Below are positions 1 to 5,130 of a DNA stretch of 5,130 nt, one piece after another. The first letter of the stretch is position 1, and each line of letters begins with the position of its first letter. This stretch comes from Bacteroidales bacterium. Its GTDB lineage: Bacteria; Bacteroidota; Bacteroidia; Bacteroidales; FEN-979. The notes below the pieces were generated by a model. It did not search any database. It saw only the letters and a program-made list of their open reading frames with translations, and had not been told where the DNA came from. A program made the translations under genes and the position numbers. The DNA lies in contig JALNZC010000028.1 in assembly GCA_023229525.1 (NCBI GenBank), forward strand, positions 1 through 5,130. The letters are read 5' to 3'.

Positions 1-298
1 TTTTTCAGCAGAATGGTTGGTGGAATTCTCCCCACTAAAACTATCCCAGGTATTTTTCGTGGAAAATTTCGATTTGAAAACCAGTTGACTTTATCAGCAG
101 ACCCTAAATAGGAAGTTATTGATTAAAAGTTATTTGTACATATAAAAGATAACTACTCGGCGTGTTTTTCTTTTCGCATATGACGGATTGATGCGTGTTT
201 CCTGACATTTTCTTTAATATTTATAAATCATTACAGGGAGTGAGTATCTTTTCTTTCTGTAAACAATTGATAATCAGTGTAAGTGTTTTGCTAATTAT

Positions 299-314
299 TC
301 TTATAATTAATATT
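299..314 (+). repeat. 16-base direct repeat, left copy
   Basis: The sequence TCTTATAATTAATATT is identical, in the same orientation, to 3662-3677. The two copies bracket the propeller gene and the toxin-antitoxin pair. The sequence is almost entirely A and T, so a shared low-complexity origin is possible. A shorter shared word, TTTTGCTAA, lies just before it at 286-294 and recurs at 3599-3607, which suggests that the two spacers share more than one fragment. Confidence 0.6.
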
Positions 315-483
315 CGGAGGGTAATTAATTGTTTCTAAACAAAATATATTGTGCTTGATAATATATTGATAATCTGTATTTTTCTAATTCATATTGAGTT
401 TTTTGCAATTTGAGTTACGTTTTATTTCAACAATCGTGCGCACGTCTGCACAAACCCAATTAAAAACAAGTTAACTCACTGAG

Positions 484-517
484 AACGAACAAAACTACAA
501 CAAGAAACGAACAAAAC
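484..517 (+). repeat. 12-base direct repeat pair AACGAACAAAAC
   Basis: AACGAACAAAAC occurs at 484-495 and again at 506-517, giving a 22-base period, about two helical turns. Read on the minus strand, bases 497-490 give TAGTTTTG, with TTG at 520-518 and a 20-base spacer, which fits the Bacteroidota promoter consensus pointing left. No gene is visible to the left that would use it. The repeat is certain; any function is unknown. Confidence 0.55.
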
Positions 518-580
518 CAAATTAATAATCGGCAATGCTCTTTTGAGTTTAAATGAGGGCCAAAAAGTTGTTTGAATTGA

Positions 581-2683
581 TTATTTCCTGATGAATTGAC
601 CCGAGTATTGTTTCGAATGAAACCGGATCACAACAAAAAACGCTCCAGGGCAGAGATCCGACACAGGGATACTGCCATCCGCACCGATAACCCCTGACCT
701 CATGATCTGCCCGTTGATGTCAGTGACAGTAAAAGGTGCGCCGAGACAGACTTCGTGTTCTGCAGAAATAAAAATCCAGCCGGAAGCTGGGTTCGGATGA
801 ATCTGAAGCCTGCGTTCATGAGAGTTCTGCTCCGGGATGCCGGCAGGGAATGAGGATCTCTTCCAGATTCCAACACCCGGAACCCACCTGTAATATGCCG
901 TTATGTAAGCAGTATCACCAGACAATGCCACTCCGCTGGCTTCCCATATGTTACTCTGGAATCCTTCATTATAACGACGCCACGTTTGCCCTTTATCAGT
1001 GGAACGAATCACTCCTCCTATGCCCGACGCAATGATGATAACGGAAGCGTTGGCCGCTACACCCTTCAGTTCGTAAAAACCGGTATCTTTCGCCAGTTCC
1101 CAATCCTTCCCGTTGTTGTCTGAACGATAGACACCTTTCCCATCAGAGAATACATAAAAGTCGGTACCATCATTTGTCATGAACCGGAGGTAATGCTCCG
1201 ATCCCGGGAACGGGGAAGAGAGAAAGTGATCTCCGCCATCCATAGACCGGGTCACGAATTCTTCCGCCAGCACTACCACTGCCTGATCGTTGGCCGACAT
1301 TCCTTCAATGTATCCATGCAAGCCGGCTGTCCATGGGCAGTTTGTCCAGGTTTGGCCGGCATTTACCGTTTTCAACAAGCTATAGGAGGGAGCTGCCCAA
1401 ATCGTTTGCCCCGCTTTTGCCAGGAACCGGAAAACCGAATCGGGCCAGTATACGACCCAAGCTGTGTCGGTTATTTTCTTTGTAAAAAGGCCCTTACATG
1501 TAGCCACCCACAGCCGGTCATCCTGTACCAAGATATCGTTGACCCACGGGTCATCGGAAACCCGGTTGAGGCCATGATATTGCCACGATGCTCCACGATC
1601 GGTTGATACAAATAGCACGGTCTCCTTGTTACCATCACTGACCACCAGGGTACGATCATCCGCAGCAATTTGATGTATAAAGCGTTCCGACATACCGGTA
1701 TTGGACACCTGCCAGCTGACGCCGTTGTCGCGCGACCGCAACACCCCGTCACTGGTGGTTCCCACAAATAAACCGGAGTCACATTTCAGGATGCAGGTTA
1801 CCTCATCATTCCGAGTGTTGACATCGGTCAGCGGGAACAAGTCTGCCCCGTTGTTGTCAGAATAGAACAGGCCATGAAGATTCCCCCCGTACCCATAACC
1901 AGCGGTCCCCATCAGTATCCTTTGCCCGCCGTTCCCCGACGAGTCAATGACCATCATGCATTGCGGCTTGATGTCTTCCCTCCTCACGGTGTCCCAGCTC
2001 ACCCCGTCGGGAGATGTAAGAATGCCCCACCAGGTCGCCACGATGAAGCGCTGGTTGGCATAGGCCATACCGTTGTCATCGTCCTCCATTGTGGTAATCA
2101 GGGGAGTGAACACCTCCCAGTGATGGCCCCGGTCGAACGACCGGTAGATCCCCACCGCGGTACAGGCATACACAGCCCCGCTGATTTCGTGCAACCCGCC
2201 GATCCTGTTGGTCGGAATCGTTATGTCGGGCAATTGCCATGTATCACCGTTATCCTCCGACAGGTATATTTTGTCACCCGTTGTGGTTCCAACATGAACG
2301 ATAAGCGTTCCTAGATTCCGACAAATGGTGGTCAGAGTGAAAATGGAGTCCGGCAGCGTCAAGTTGGTCCAGTTCATCCCGTTGGTGGTGGAACGGTATA
2401 AATGTCGATAGGTGCCGGCGAACAGGTATCCGACATAGGCGTAAAGGATCATTGGCGGTGTCTCTGGAAGGGTTTGCACACGGCTCCAGGAACGGCCGTA
2501 GTCATAGGAGGAATAGAGGTAATCCCCTGCGGCAAAAAGGGCATCGCCGGTGGTGGAAAGACTCTTAATGTATTCGCCATAGGGCTGTTCCAGCTTTTCC
2601 CATTGCGACATCGCGGTATTGCCGAAACACAAAAAGATAACTGCGAATAACATCATCGACCTGTATGGAAAAGATCTCTTCAT
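581..2683 (-). CDS. Secreted Asp-box beta-propeller protein with T9SS C-terminal sorting domain
   Basis: This is predicted to be a secreted or cell-surface protein of 700 residues. Its substrate is unknown. The N-terminus (MKRSFPYRSMMLFAVIFLCF) is a signal peptide with likely cleavage after AMS near residue 26. The start at 2683 puts the basic n-region first; the in-frame ATG at 2710 would add nine residues in front of it. Asp-box motifs (S-x-D-x-G-x-x-W) recur about every 41 residues, near 59, 98, 142, 182, 224, 275, 317, 360, 439, 480, 521 and 561. Examples are SEDNGDTW, SRDNGVSW and STDKGQTW. A degenerate copy (TKKITDTAWVV) lies near 402. Residues 625-700 form a type A sorting tail: IHPNPASGW, then TDINGQ, then LCPGAFFVVIRF and a terminal basic QFIRK. 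Asp boxes occur in sialidases, GH74 enzymes and sortilin-like proteins, but I see no set of catalytic residues supporting sialidase. G+C content is clearly higher than in the neighbours, which hints at transfer. The gene stands alone, divergent from the toxin-antitoxin pair. Confidence 0.9.
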   Translation of the reverse strand: MKRSFPYRSMMLFAVIFLCFGNTAMSQWEKLEQPYGEYIKSLSTTGDALFAAGDYLYSSYDYGRSWSRVQTLPETPPMILYAYVGYLFAGTYRHLYRSTTNGMNWTNLTLPDSIFTLTTICRNLGTLIVHVGTTTGDKIYLSEDNGDTWQLPDITIPTNRIGGLHEISGAVYACTAVGIYRSFDRGHHWEVFTPLITTMEDDDNGMAYANQRFIVATWWGILTSPDGVSWDTVRREDIKPQCMMVIDSSGNGGQRILMGTAGYGYGGNLHGLFYSDNNGADLFPLTDVNTRNDEVTCILKCDSGLFVGTTSDGVLRSRDNGVSWQVSNTGMSERFIHQIAADDRTLVVSDGNKETVLFVSTDRGASWQYHGLNRVSDDPWVNDILVQDDRLWVATCKGLFTKKITDTAWVVYWPDSVFRFLAKAGQTIWAAPSYSLLKTVNAGQTWTNCPWTAGLHGYIEGMSANDQAVVVLAEEFVTRSMDGGDHFLSSPFPGSEHYLRFMTNDGTDFYVFSDGKGVYRSDNNGKDWELAKDTGFYELKGVAANASVIIIASGIGGVIRSTDKGQTWRRYNEGFQSNIWEASGVALSGDTAYITAYYRWVPGVGIWKRSSFPAGIPEQNSHERRLQIHPNPASGWIFISAEHEVCLGAPFTVTDINGQIMRSGVIGADGSIPVSDLCPGAFFVVIRFHSKQYSGQFIRK

Positions 2684-2752
2684 TTGCAGCAATATTGGTT
2701 TTTCCTGCATCTGGGTACAGTAGAAATATTATTCCTTCCTGTTGTCTATGTA

Positions 2753-2780
2753 CAAATATACGAAAACAATGACCCTTCAA
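2753..2780 (-). promoter_or_regulatory. Promoter of the propeller gene
   Basis: On the minus strand, TTG (2780-2778), 17 bases, then TATATTTG (2760-2753) exactly match the Bacteroidota sigma-factor consensus TTG-N17-23-TAnnTTTG. Transcription would start near 2745, leaving about 60 bases of leader before the ATG at 2683. The match and its placement are seen directly; activity is inferred. Confidence 0.65.
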
Positions 2781-2824
2781 TTTTATTCTGATAGAAAAGA
2801 ATGGATTTATCAGAATGATTTGCG

Positions 2825-2846
2825 ACAAAATTGTTTACAATGTTGT
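2825..2846. promoter_or_regulatory. Candidate operator of the toxin-antitoxin operon
   Basis: Four alternating half-sites start every six bases: ACAA (2825), TTGT (2831), ACAA (2837) and TTGT (2843), forming overlapping small dyads such as ATTGT-TT-ACAAT. The last half-site covers the -33 element (TTG, 2843-2845) of the toxin promoter. XRE-type antitoxins commonly bind dyads over their own promoter and repress it, so the encoded antitoxin is the obvious candidate ligand. The pattern is seen; binding is inferred. Confidence 0.4.
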
Positions 2847-2875
2847 TCAATCGGACTACTTTTATCGTACATTTG
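2843..2875 (+). promoter_or_regulatory. Promoter of the toxin-antitoxin operon
   Basis: TTG at 2843-2845, a 22-base spacer, then TACATTTG at 2868-2875 fit TTG-N17-23-TAnnTTTG. The usual start point, a few bases after the TTTG, falls at about 2880, on top of the inferred GTG start of the toxin frame. A leaderless or nearly leaderless transcript is therefore possible. Confidence 0.6.
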
Positions 2876-2879
2876 CATC

Positions 2880-3218
2880 GTGGATACAAAACGTGAACTT
2901 TTCTTTTTTAAAAACTAAGTCAAAGACTTCTATGACAAACAGAGGCCTAAGGTTAAGAAAAGGATTATCTGGACATTAAAAGTGATAGAAGATGTTGACA
3001 GAATTCCGGAGATATATTTCAAGCATATTGAAGGGAGCGATGGAATTTATGAAATCAGGGTTCAATCGGGCAATGACATTTTTCGCATTTTTTCATTCTT
3101 TGACAAAAATAAGTTGGTAATTGTCGGACACGGATTTCAAAAGAAAACACAAAAGACGCCACAAAATCAATTAAACCTGGCAGAAAAAATCAGAAAGGAA
3201 TATTATGAAAGCAAATAA
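2880..3218 (+). pseudogene. HigB/RelE-type (Gp49-like) toxin, interrupted by an in-frame stop
   Basis: Read from the GTG at 2880, the frame gives V-D-T-K-R-E-L-F-F-F-K-N, a TAA at 2916-2918, then VKDFYDKQRPKVKKRIIW and onward to the stop at 3216-3218. That is 112 codons, the usual length of Bacteroidota HigB-like toxins of the phage Gp49-like/RelE superfamily, which act as ribosome-associated mRNA interferases. Family members typically carry a Tyr where the stop lies (FFK-x-Y), and TAA is one substitution from TAT or TAC. The rest is intact: YEIRVQSGNDIFRIFSFF and the basic HGFQKKTQKTP segment are typical core residues. No frameshift is seen. The only usable later start is a GTG at 2982 (codon 35), giving 78 residues without the N-terminal helices; it has no strong ribosome site. 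The end overlaps the antitoxin start by 14 bases. It may be a recent nonsense allele, a sequencing error or a shortened product. I call it a probable pseudogene. Confidence 0.7.
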
Positions 3219-3507
3219 AAATCTTACAAGCCTCAGTCAGTTCATCGACAATGAATATGGAGTTAAAGGGACGAAAAAAAGAGACAAATTGGATTCTGAA
3301 TATGAAGCCTTCAAACTTGGGGTGTTAATTCAACAGGCCAGGCAGGAAAAGGGGATGACCCAGGAAGAAGTTGCGATACTTGCTGGCACGAACAAATCCT
3401 ATATCTCAAAACTTGAAAAGGATTTGAAGGATATCCGTTTTTCGACTTTGCAGCGGATCATTAAAGATGGTTTGGGCGGGCACTTGGAGTTGTCGATTAA
3501 ATTCTGA
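3205..3507 (+). CDS. XRE-family antitoxin (HigA-like)
   Basis: This 100-residue DNA-binding protein should neutralise the HigB-like toxin encoded just upstream and repress the shared promoter. The N-terminal third (residues 1-36, with FIDNEYGVKGTKKRDK) is typical of Bacteroidota antitoxins of this type. A helix-turn-helix of the XRE/Cro type follows at about 38-86: TQEEVAILAG (52-61) is the first helix of the motif and NKSYISKLEK (63-72) the recognition helix. The short C-terminal tail GGHLELSIKF is also characteristic. The ATG overlaps the toxin end by 14 bases and has an AGGAA-containing purine tract (3194-3200) four bases upstream, so translation is probably coupled or independently initiated. 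The frame is intact, unlike the toxin, so the antitoxin may persist as a lone regulator. The family call is firm; the pairing follows from order and overlap. Confidence 0.9.
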   Translation: MKANKNLTSLSQFIDNEYGVKGTKKRDKLDSEYEAFKLGVLIQQARQEKGMTQEEVAILAGTNKSYISKLEKDLKDIRFSTLQRIIKDGLGGHLELSIKF

Positions 3508-3591
3508 TTATTGTTGTATTCCATTCTTGTAACTGCCTGATAATTTTCGGACAAAAAGGTGTTAAATAGGAACATAATGATTATCAGGAAA

Positions 3592-3705
3592 TTGTCTATT
3601 TTGCTAAATTATGTTAAAATTTTAACTATATGATAATCAATATTTTAGACAAATATAATTGTCTTATAATTAATATTATGTTAAATATAAAATATAAAAT
3701 AGACA
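3592..3705. repeat. Two imperfect repeat units bounded by TTGTCT and AGACA
   Basis: Unit 1 begins TTGTCTA (3592) and ends TAGACAA (3652); unit 2 begins TTGTCT (3659) and ends TAGACA (3705). Each carries ATTATGTTAAA inside (3608-3618 and 3675-3685), and both the TTGTCT and ATTATGTTAAA copies are offset by exactly 67 bases. The other positions agree poorly, so this is either an old duplication or a pair of similar dyads. It lies downstream of the antitoxin and has no known function. Confidence 0.4.
3662..3677 (+). repeat. 16-base direct repeat, right copy
   Basis: TCTTATAATTAATATT is identical to 299-314. It lies within the second repeat unit of the convergent spacer, so it may be part of a dispersed AT-rich element and not a recombination site. 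Confidence 0.6.
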
Positions 3706-3732
3706 GGAGATCAGTCAATATCTTCTCTCCTG
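3704..3732. terminator. Possible bidirectional terminator hairpin
   Basis: CAGGAGA (3704-3710) pairs perfectly with TCTCCTG (3726-3732) across a 15-base loop. It is followed on the plus strand by GATTTTATT and on the minus strand by TCTATTTTAT. It lies between convergent genes, about 200 bases after the antitoxin stop and 50 bases after the TPR stop. The stem is short and the loop long, so any termination would be weak; it fits the TPR gene better. Confidence 0.4.
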
Positions 3733-3781
3733 GATTTTATTAAATAAGGTAAATAATTTTAAGATATAAGGTATAAGGTCG

Positions 3782-4969
3782 CTATTTTTTTGGTACTGCG
3801 TTTATTTTCTCCTGCACTTGTTTTACTTTATCAGGTTTGTTTGTCCGGGCATAGATTTGCTTCAAGGAATACAATGTATTTAAATCATCCGGTTGTAATT
3901 CGGTCGCCTTTTCTAAAAATGGCAATGCTTTTTCGAGATAAGTGTCTGCCTCCTTCTTTAATTTATCAAATTGAACCGTAGCGTCAAGTGGTAATTTGTT
4001 TGCCTCGTCATTAATGGATGCAGCTTTGTTCACATATAATGCACCCAAATTGTAATTGGCTTCAAAATAATCCTTATTCAATCTGATCGCATCTTTGTAA
4101 GATTTGATTGCATTTTCAAATGCTTCAGCCCGGAATTGCGTAGTTTTACTGGTATCATTCGATAAATTATCGAAAATAGTACCCAAGGCAAAGAAAACAG
4201 AGTAATTGGAGGTATCTTTTTCTTTGGCTACCTGAAGGTTACTTAAGGCCTTTTCTGTGTTATTGAAGGTGAGGTAGATATTTGTTTCGGTTAATAACAA
4301 TCGAAGATCGTTTGGATAAACCTGCTGGCCCATTCTTACGTATTTAATAGCATTTGTTGAATCTTTATCCTGTCTATATATATCTGATAAAGAAATATAT
4401 ATAGTAGGTGATTTATAATTTCCCTTTAATAATTTCAGATAATATTCCTTAGAGGCAGATCTTTCATTTGCGAGCGATGCACAGGTTGCGGCATTCAACA
4501 AAGACAGGGTATCTGTGATGCCTGACAATTCGATCACTTCAGCGCCGTTGGCGAATGCCTGCATGGCATCTTTGTATTCACGCTTGTTATAAAATTCAAC
4601 AGCATTGTTATAAAAATTATTTCGTTGCCAATTCAATTTTGCTAAAATATCTTCAAAGTACTCTTTTTTAGTATCAAATGCTATTGCTTTCCTATATGAT
4701 TCCAATGATTTCACCAATGGGTTGGCATCCAGTGTTTTAAATTTTTCATCCTTCGTATTCGCAATTTCCAGATATACATTTCCACGGATGAACCATGCAC
4801 GTGCGTCCTGTGCTGTACTTGGGTCAAGGACACACTGATTAATGGCTTCCATTGCCTTATCTAATTTACCATCCTTCAGATAATTGGATGCAGATTGCCG
4901 GACGTTTTTTTGTCCAAATGCAACGGTTATGGTACAACCCATAATCAAAATCAAAGCAAGTTTTTTCAT
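3782..4969 (-). CDS. Exported tetratricopeptide-repeat protein
   Basis: This is a 395-residue periplasmic or envelope TPR protein, probably a scaffold for protein-protein contacts. Its partner is unknown. The N-terminus MKKLALILIMGCTITVAFGQ is a signal peptide with likely cleavage after AFG (residue 19). The Cys at 12 is too early for a convincing lipobox. The rest is almost all helical repeats. Examples are the N-terminal helices AMEAINQCVLDP and AWFIRGNVYLEIA, a clear TPR pair at about 257-314 (ALGTIFDNL, then AIKSYKDAIRLNKDYFEANY), and a C-terminal repeat at about 348-388 (ALPFLEKATELQPDD). It ends in AVPKK. The start at 4969 is preferred over the in-frame ATG at 5068 because it begins the signal peptide, follows a promoter element, and avoids a 39-base overlap with the upstream coding tail. 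A/T-rich coding matches the rest of the chromosome-like sequence. In Bacteroidota a TPR gene of this kind often follows gyrA, which fits the residues upstream. Confidence 0.9.
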   Translation of the reverse strand: MKKLALILIMGCTITVAFGQKNVRQSASNYLKDGKLDKAMEAINQCVLDPSTAQDARAWFIRGNVYLEIANTKDEKFKTLDANPLVKSLESYRKAIAFDTKKEYFEDILAKLNWQRNNFYNNAVEFYNKREYKDAMQAFANGAEVIELSGITDTLSLLNAATCASLANERSASKEYYLKLLKGNYKSPTIYISLSDIYRQDKDSTNAIKYVRMGQQVYPNDLRLLLTETNIYLTFNNTEKALSNLQVAKEKDTSNYSVFFALGTIFDNLSNDTSKTTQFRAEAFENAIKSYKDAIRLNKDYFEANYNLGALYVNKAASINDEANKLPLDATVQFDKLKKEADTYLEKALPFLEKATELQPDDLNTLYSLKQIYARTNKPDKVKQVQEKINAVPKK

Positions 4970-5015
4970 TGTGTTGATTATTAATATTTTACTTTTTAAG
5001 TTGATTTTCAGCGGG

Positions 5016-5023
5016 CAAAGATA
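5016..5023 (-). promoter_or_regulatory. -7 promoter element of the TPR gene
   Basis: On the minus strand, TATCTTTG (5023-5016) matches TAnnTTTG exactly and is followed by GCCCGC. The start point near 5010 leaves a leader of about 40 AT-rich bases before the ATG at 4969. I found no TTG at the expected -33 distance, so the match is partial. It lies immediately after the upstream gene's stop, so the TPR gene can probably be transcribed on its own. Confidence 0.5.
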
Positions 5024-5027
5024 TAAA

Positions 5028-5130
5028 TTAATTCTCAGAATCATTCTCGGTTGTTCCATTATTAACAATCAAATTTCCTTCATTTTGGTCTGGTTCAGCA
5101 CCCTGTCCCGAAGAAAGATTATCTCCCGGT
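5028..5130 (-). CDS. C-terminal tail of an upstream gene, possibly DNA gyrase subunit A (partial)
   Basis: The minus-strand frame is open from the window edge to a TAA at 5030-5028. It gives 33 residues rich in Asp, Glu, Asn, Gly and Ser (GAEPDQNEGNLIVNNGTTEN, ending DSEN). Nothing catalytic or structural is present. Low-complexity acidic tails are usual at the end of GyrA, and Bacteroidota genomes often have a signal-peptide TPR gene directly downstream of gyrA, as here. The assignment rests on tail composition and neighbourhood only; any protein with an acidic tail would look the same. The gap to the TPR start is 58 bases. Confidence 0.5.
   Translation of the reverse strand, partial: PGDNLSSGQGAEPDQNEGNLIVNNGTTENDSEN

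Larger units (their letters stand above)
1..580. other. AT-rich left spacer, no supportable gene
   Basis: No convincing gene, tRNA or rRNA is visible here. Plus-strand frame 1 is open from base 1 to a TAG at 109-111 (36 codons, including the stretch FRGKFRFENQLTLSADPK). It could be the end of a gene or a decayed mobile element, but it cannot be assigned. A 30-codon minus-strand frame (116-208, beginning MSGNTHQSV) has no recognisable start signal. Small repeats include TTGATAAT at 267, 355 and 366, the palindrome CGTGCGCACG at 435-444, TTGTTT-CT-AAACAA at 329-342, and a 12-base direct repeat listed separately. The stretch lies downstream of the propeller gene, and I see no strong terminator hairpin right after that gene's stop. 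Confidence 0.6.
3508..3781. other. AT-rich spacer between convergent genes
   Basis: No gene is visible. The spacer separates the antitoxin (plus strand) from the TPR gene (minus strand). It contains the perfect 14-base palindrome GTTAAAATTTTAAC at 3613-3626, the inverted repeat AGACAA-N6-TTGTCT at 3647-3664, an 11-base direct repeat, a hairpin near 3704-3732, and the right copy of a 16-base sequence shared with the left spacer. Confidence 0.7.

Noticed and set aside
116..208. 30-codon minus-strand frame beginning MSGNTHQSV
   Set aside because: It is short, has no ribosome site or adjacent promoter, and no recognisable family.
850..2650. Plus-strand open frames opposite the propeller gene (850-1035, 1193-1606, 1874-2314, 2402-2650)
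   Set aside because: They are shadows of a repeat-rich, G+C-richer gene. Their translations have no recognisable domain and compete with a clearly coding minus strand.
581..2683. Sialidase function for the propeller protein
   Set aside because: Asp boxes alone are structural. I could not identify the arginine triad or the other catalytic residues expected of a sialidase.
2681..2710. ATG at 2710 as the start of the propeller protein
   Set aside because: It adds nine residues before the basic n-region of the signal peptide. It cannot be excluded, since the predicted transcript includes it.
4931..4969. Lipoprotein signal (IMGC) in the TPR protein
   Set aside because: The Cys is at residue 12, leaving too short a hydrophobic stretch before it. 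The AFG-Q site at residue 19 fits ordinary signal peptidase better.
4967..5068. ATG at 5068 as the start of the TPR protein
   Set aside because: It would put 33 extra residues before a clear signal peptide, overlap the upstream coding tail in another frame, and lie upstream of the -7 element at 5016-5023.
1..5130. CRISPR array, tRNA or rRNA
   Set aside because: No regularly spaced repeats with unique spacers, and no cloverleaf or rRNA-like sequence seen on either strand.

Overview
The window looks like a Bacteroidota chromosome. Four things point there: a secreted protein with a type IX secretion C-terminal sorting tail, promoters that fit the Bacteroidota consensus (TTG, 17-23 bases, TAnnTTTG), strongly AT-rich spacers, and a signal-peptide TPR protein lying just downstream of what may be the end of gyrA. 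No species can be named from the sequence.

Layout from left to right. Positions 1-580 are an AT-rich spacer with no supportable gene, a few short repeats and an open frame running off the left edge. Positions 581-2683 (minus strand) encode a 700-residue secreted protein: signal peptide, about 13 Asp-box (BNR-like) beta-propeller repeats and a T9SS sorting domain. Divergent to it, 2880-3507 (plus strand) is a HigB/HigA-type toxin-antitoxin pair. The toxin frame is interrupted by a single TAA at codon 13, whereas the XRE-family antitoxin is intact. Promoter-like elements for both divergent transcripts lie in the 196-base gap, and a row of alternating ACAA/TTGT half-sites over the toxin -33 element is a candidate operator. 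Positions 3508-3781 are an AT-rich spacer between convergent genes, with inverted and direct repeats and a weak hairpin. Positions 3782-4969 (minus strand) encode a 395-residue exported TPR protein. Positions 5028-5130 (minus strand) are the acidic, Asn-rich last 33 residues of an upstream gene, possibly gyrA.

The right end looks like conserved chromosome, while the propeller gene and the toxin-antitoxin remnant look accessory. The propeller gene is clearly richer in G+C than everything around it. A 16-base identical sequence occurs in the same orientation in both outer spacers (299-314 and 3662-3677), bracketing the accessory block. The best leads are the single-lesion toxin with a preserved antitoxin, the candidate operator, and the bracketing repeat. 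No clearly new multi-gene system is visible.
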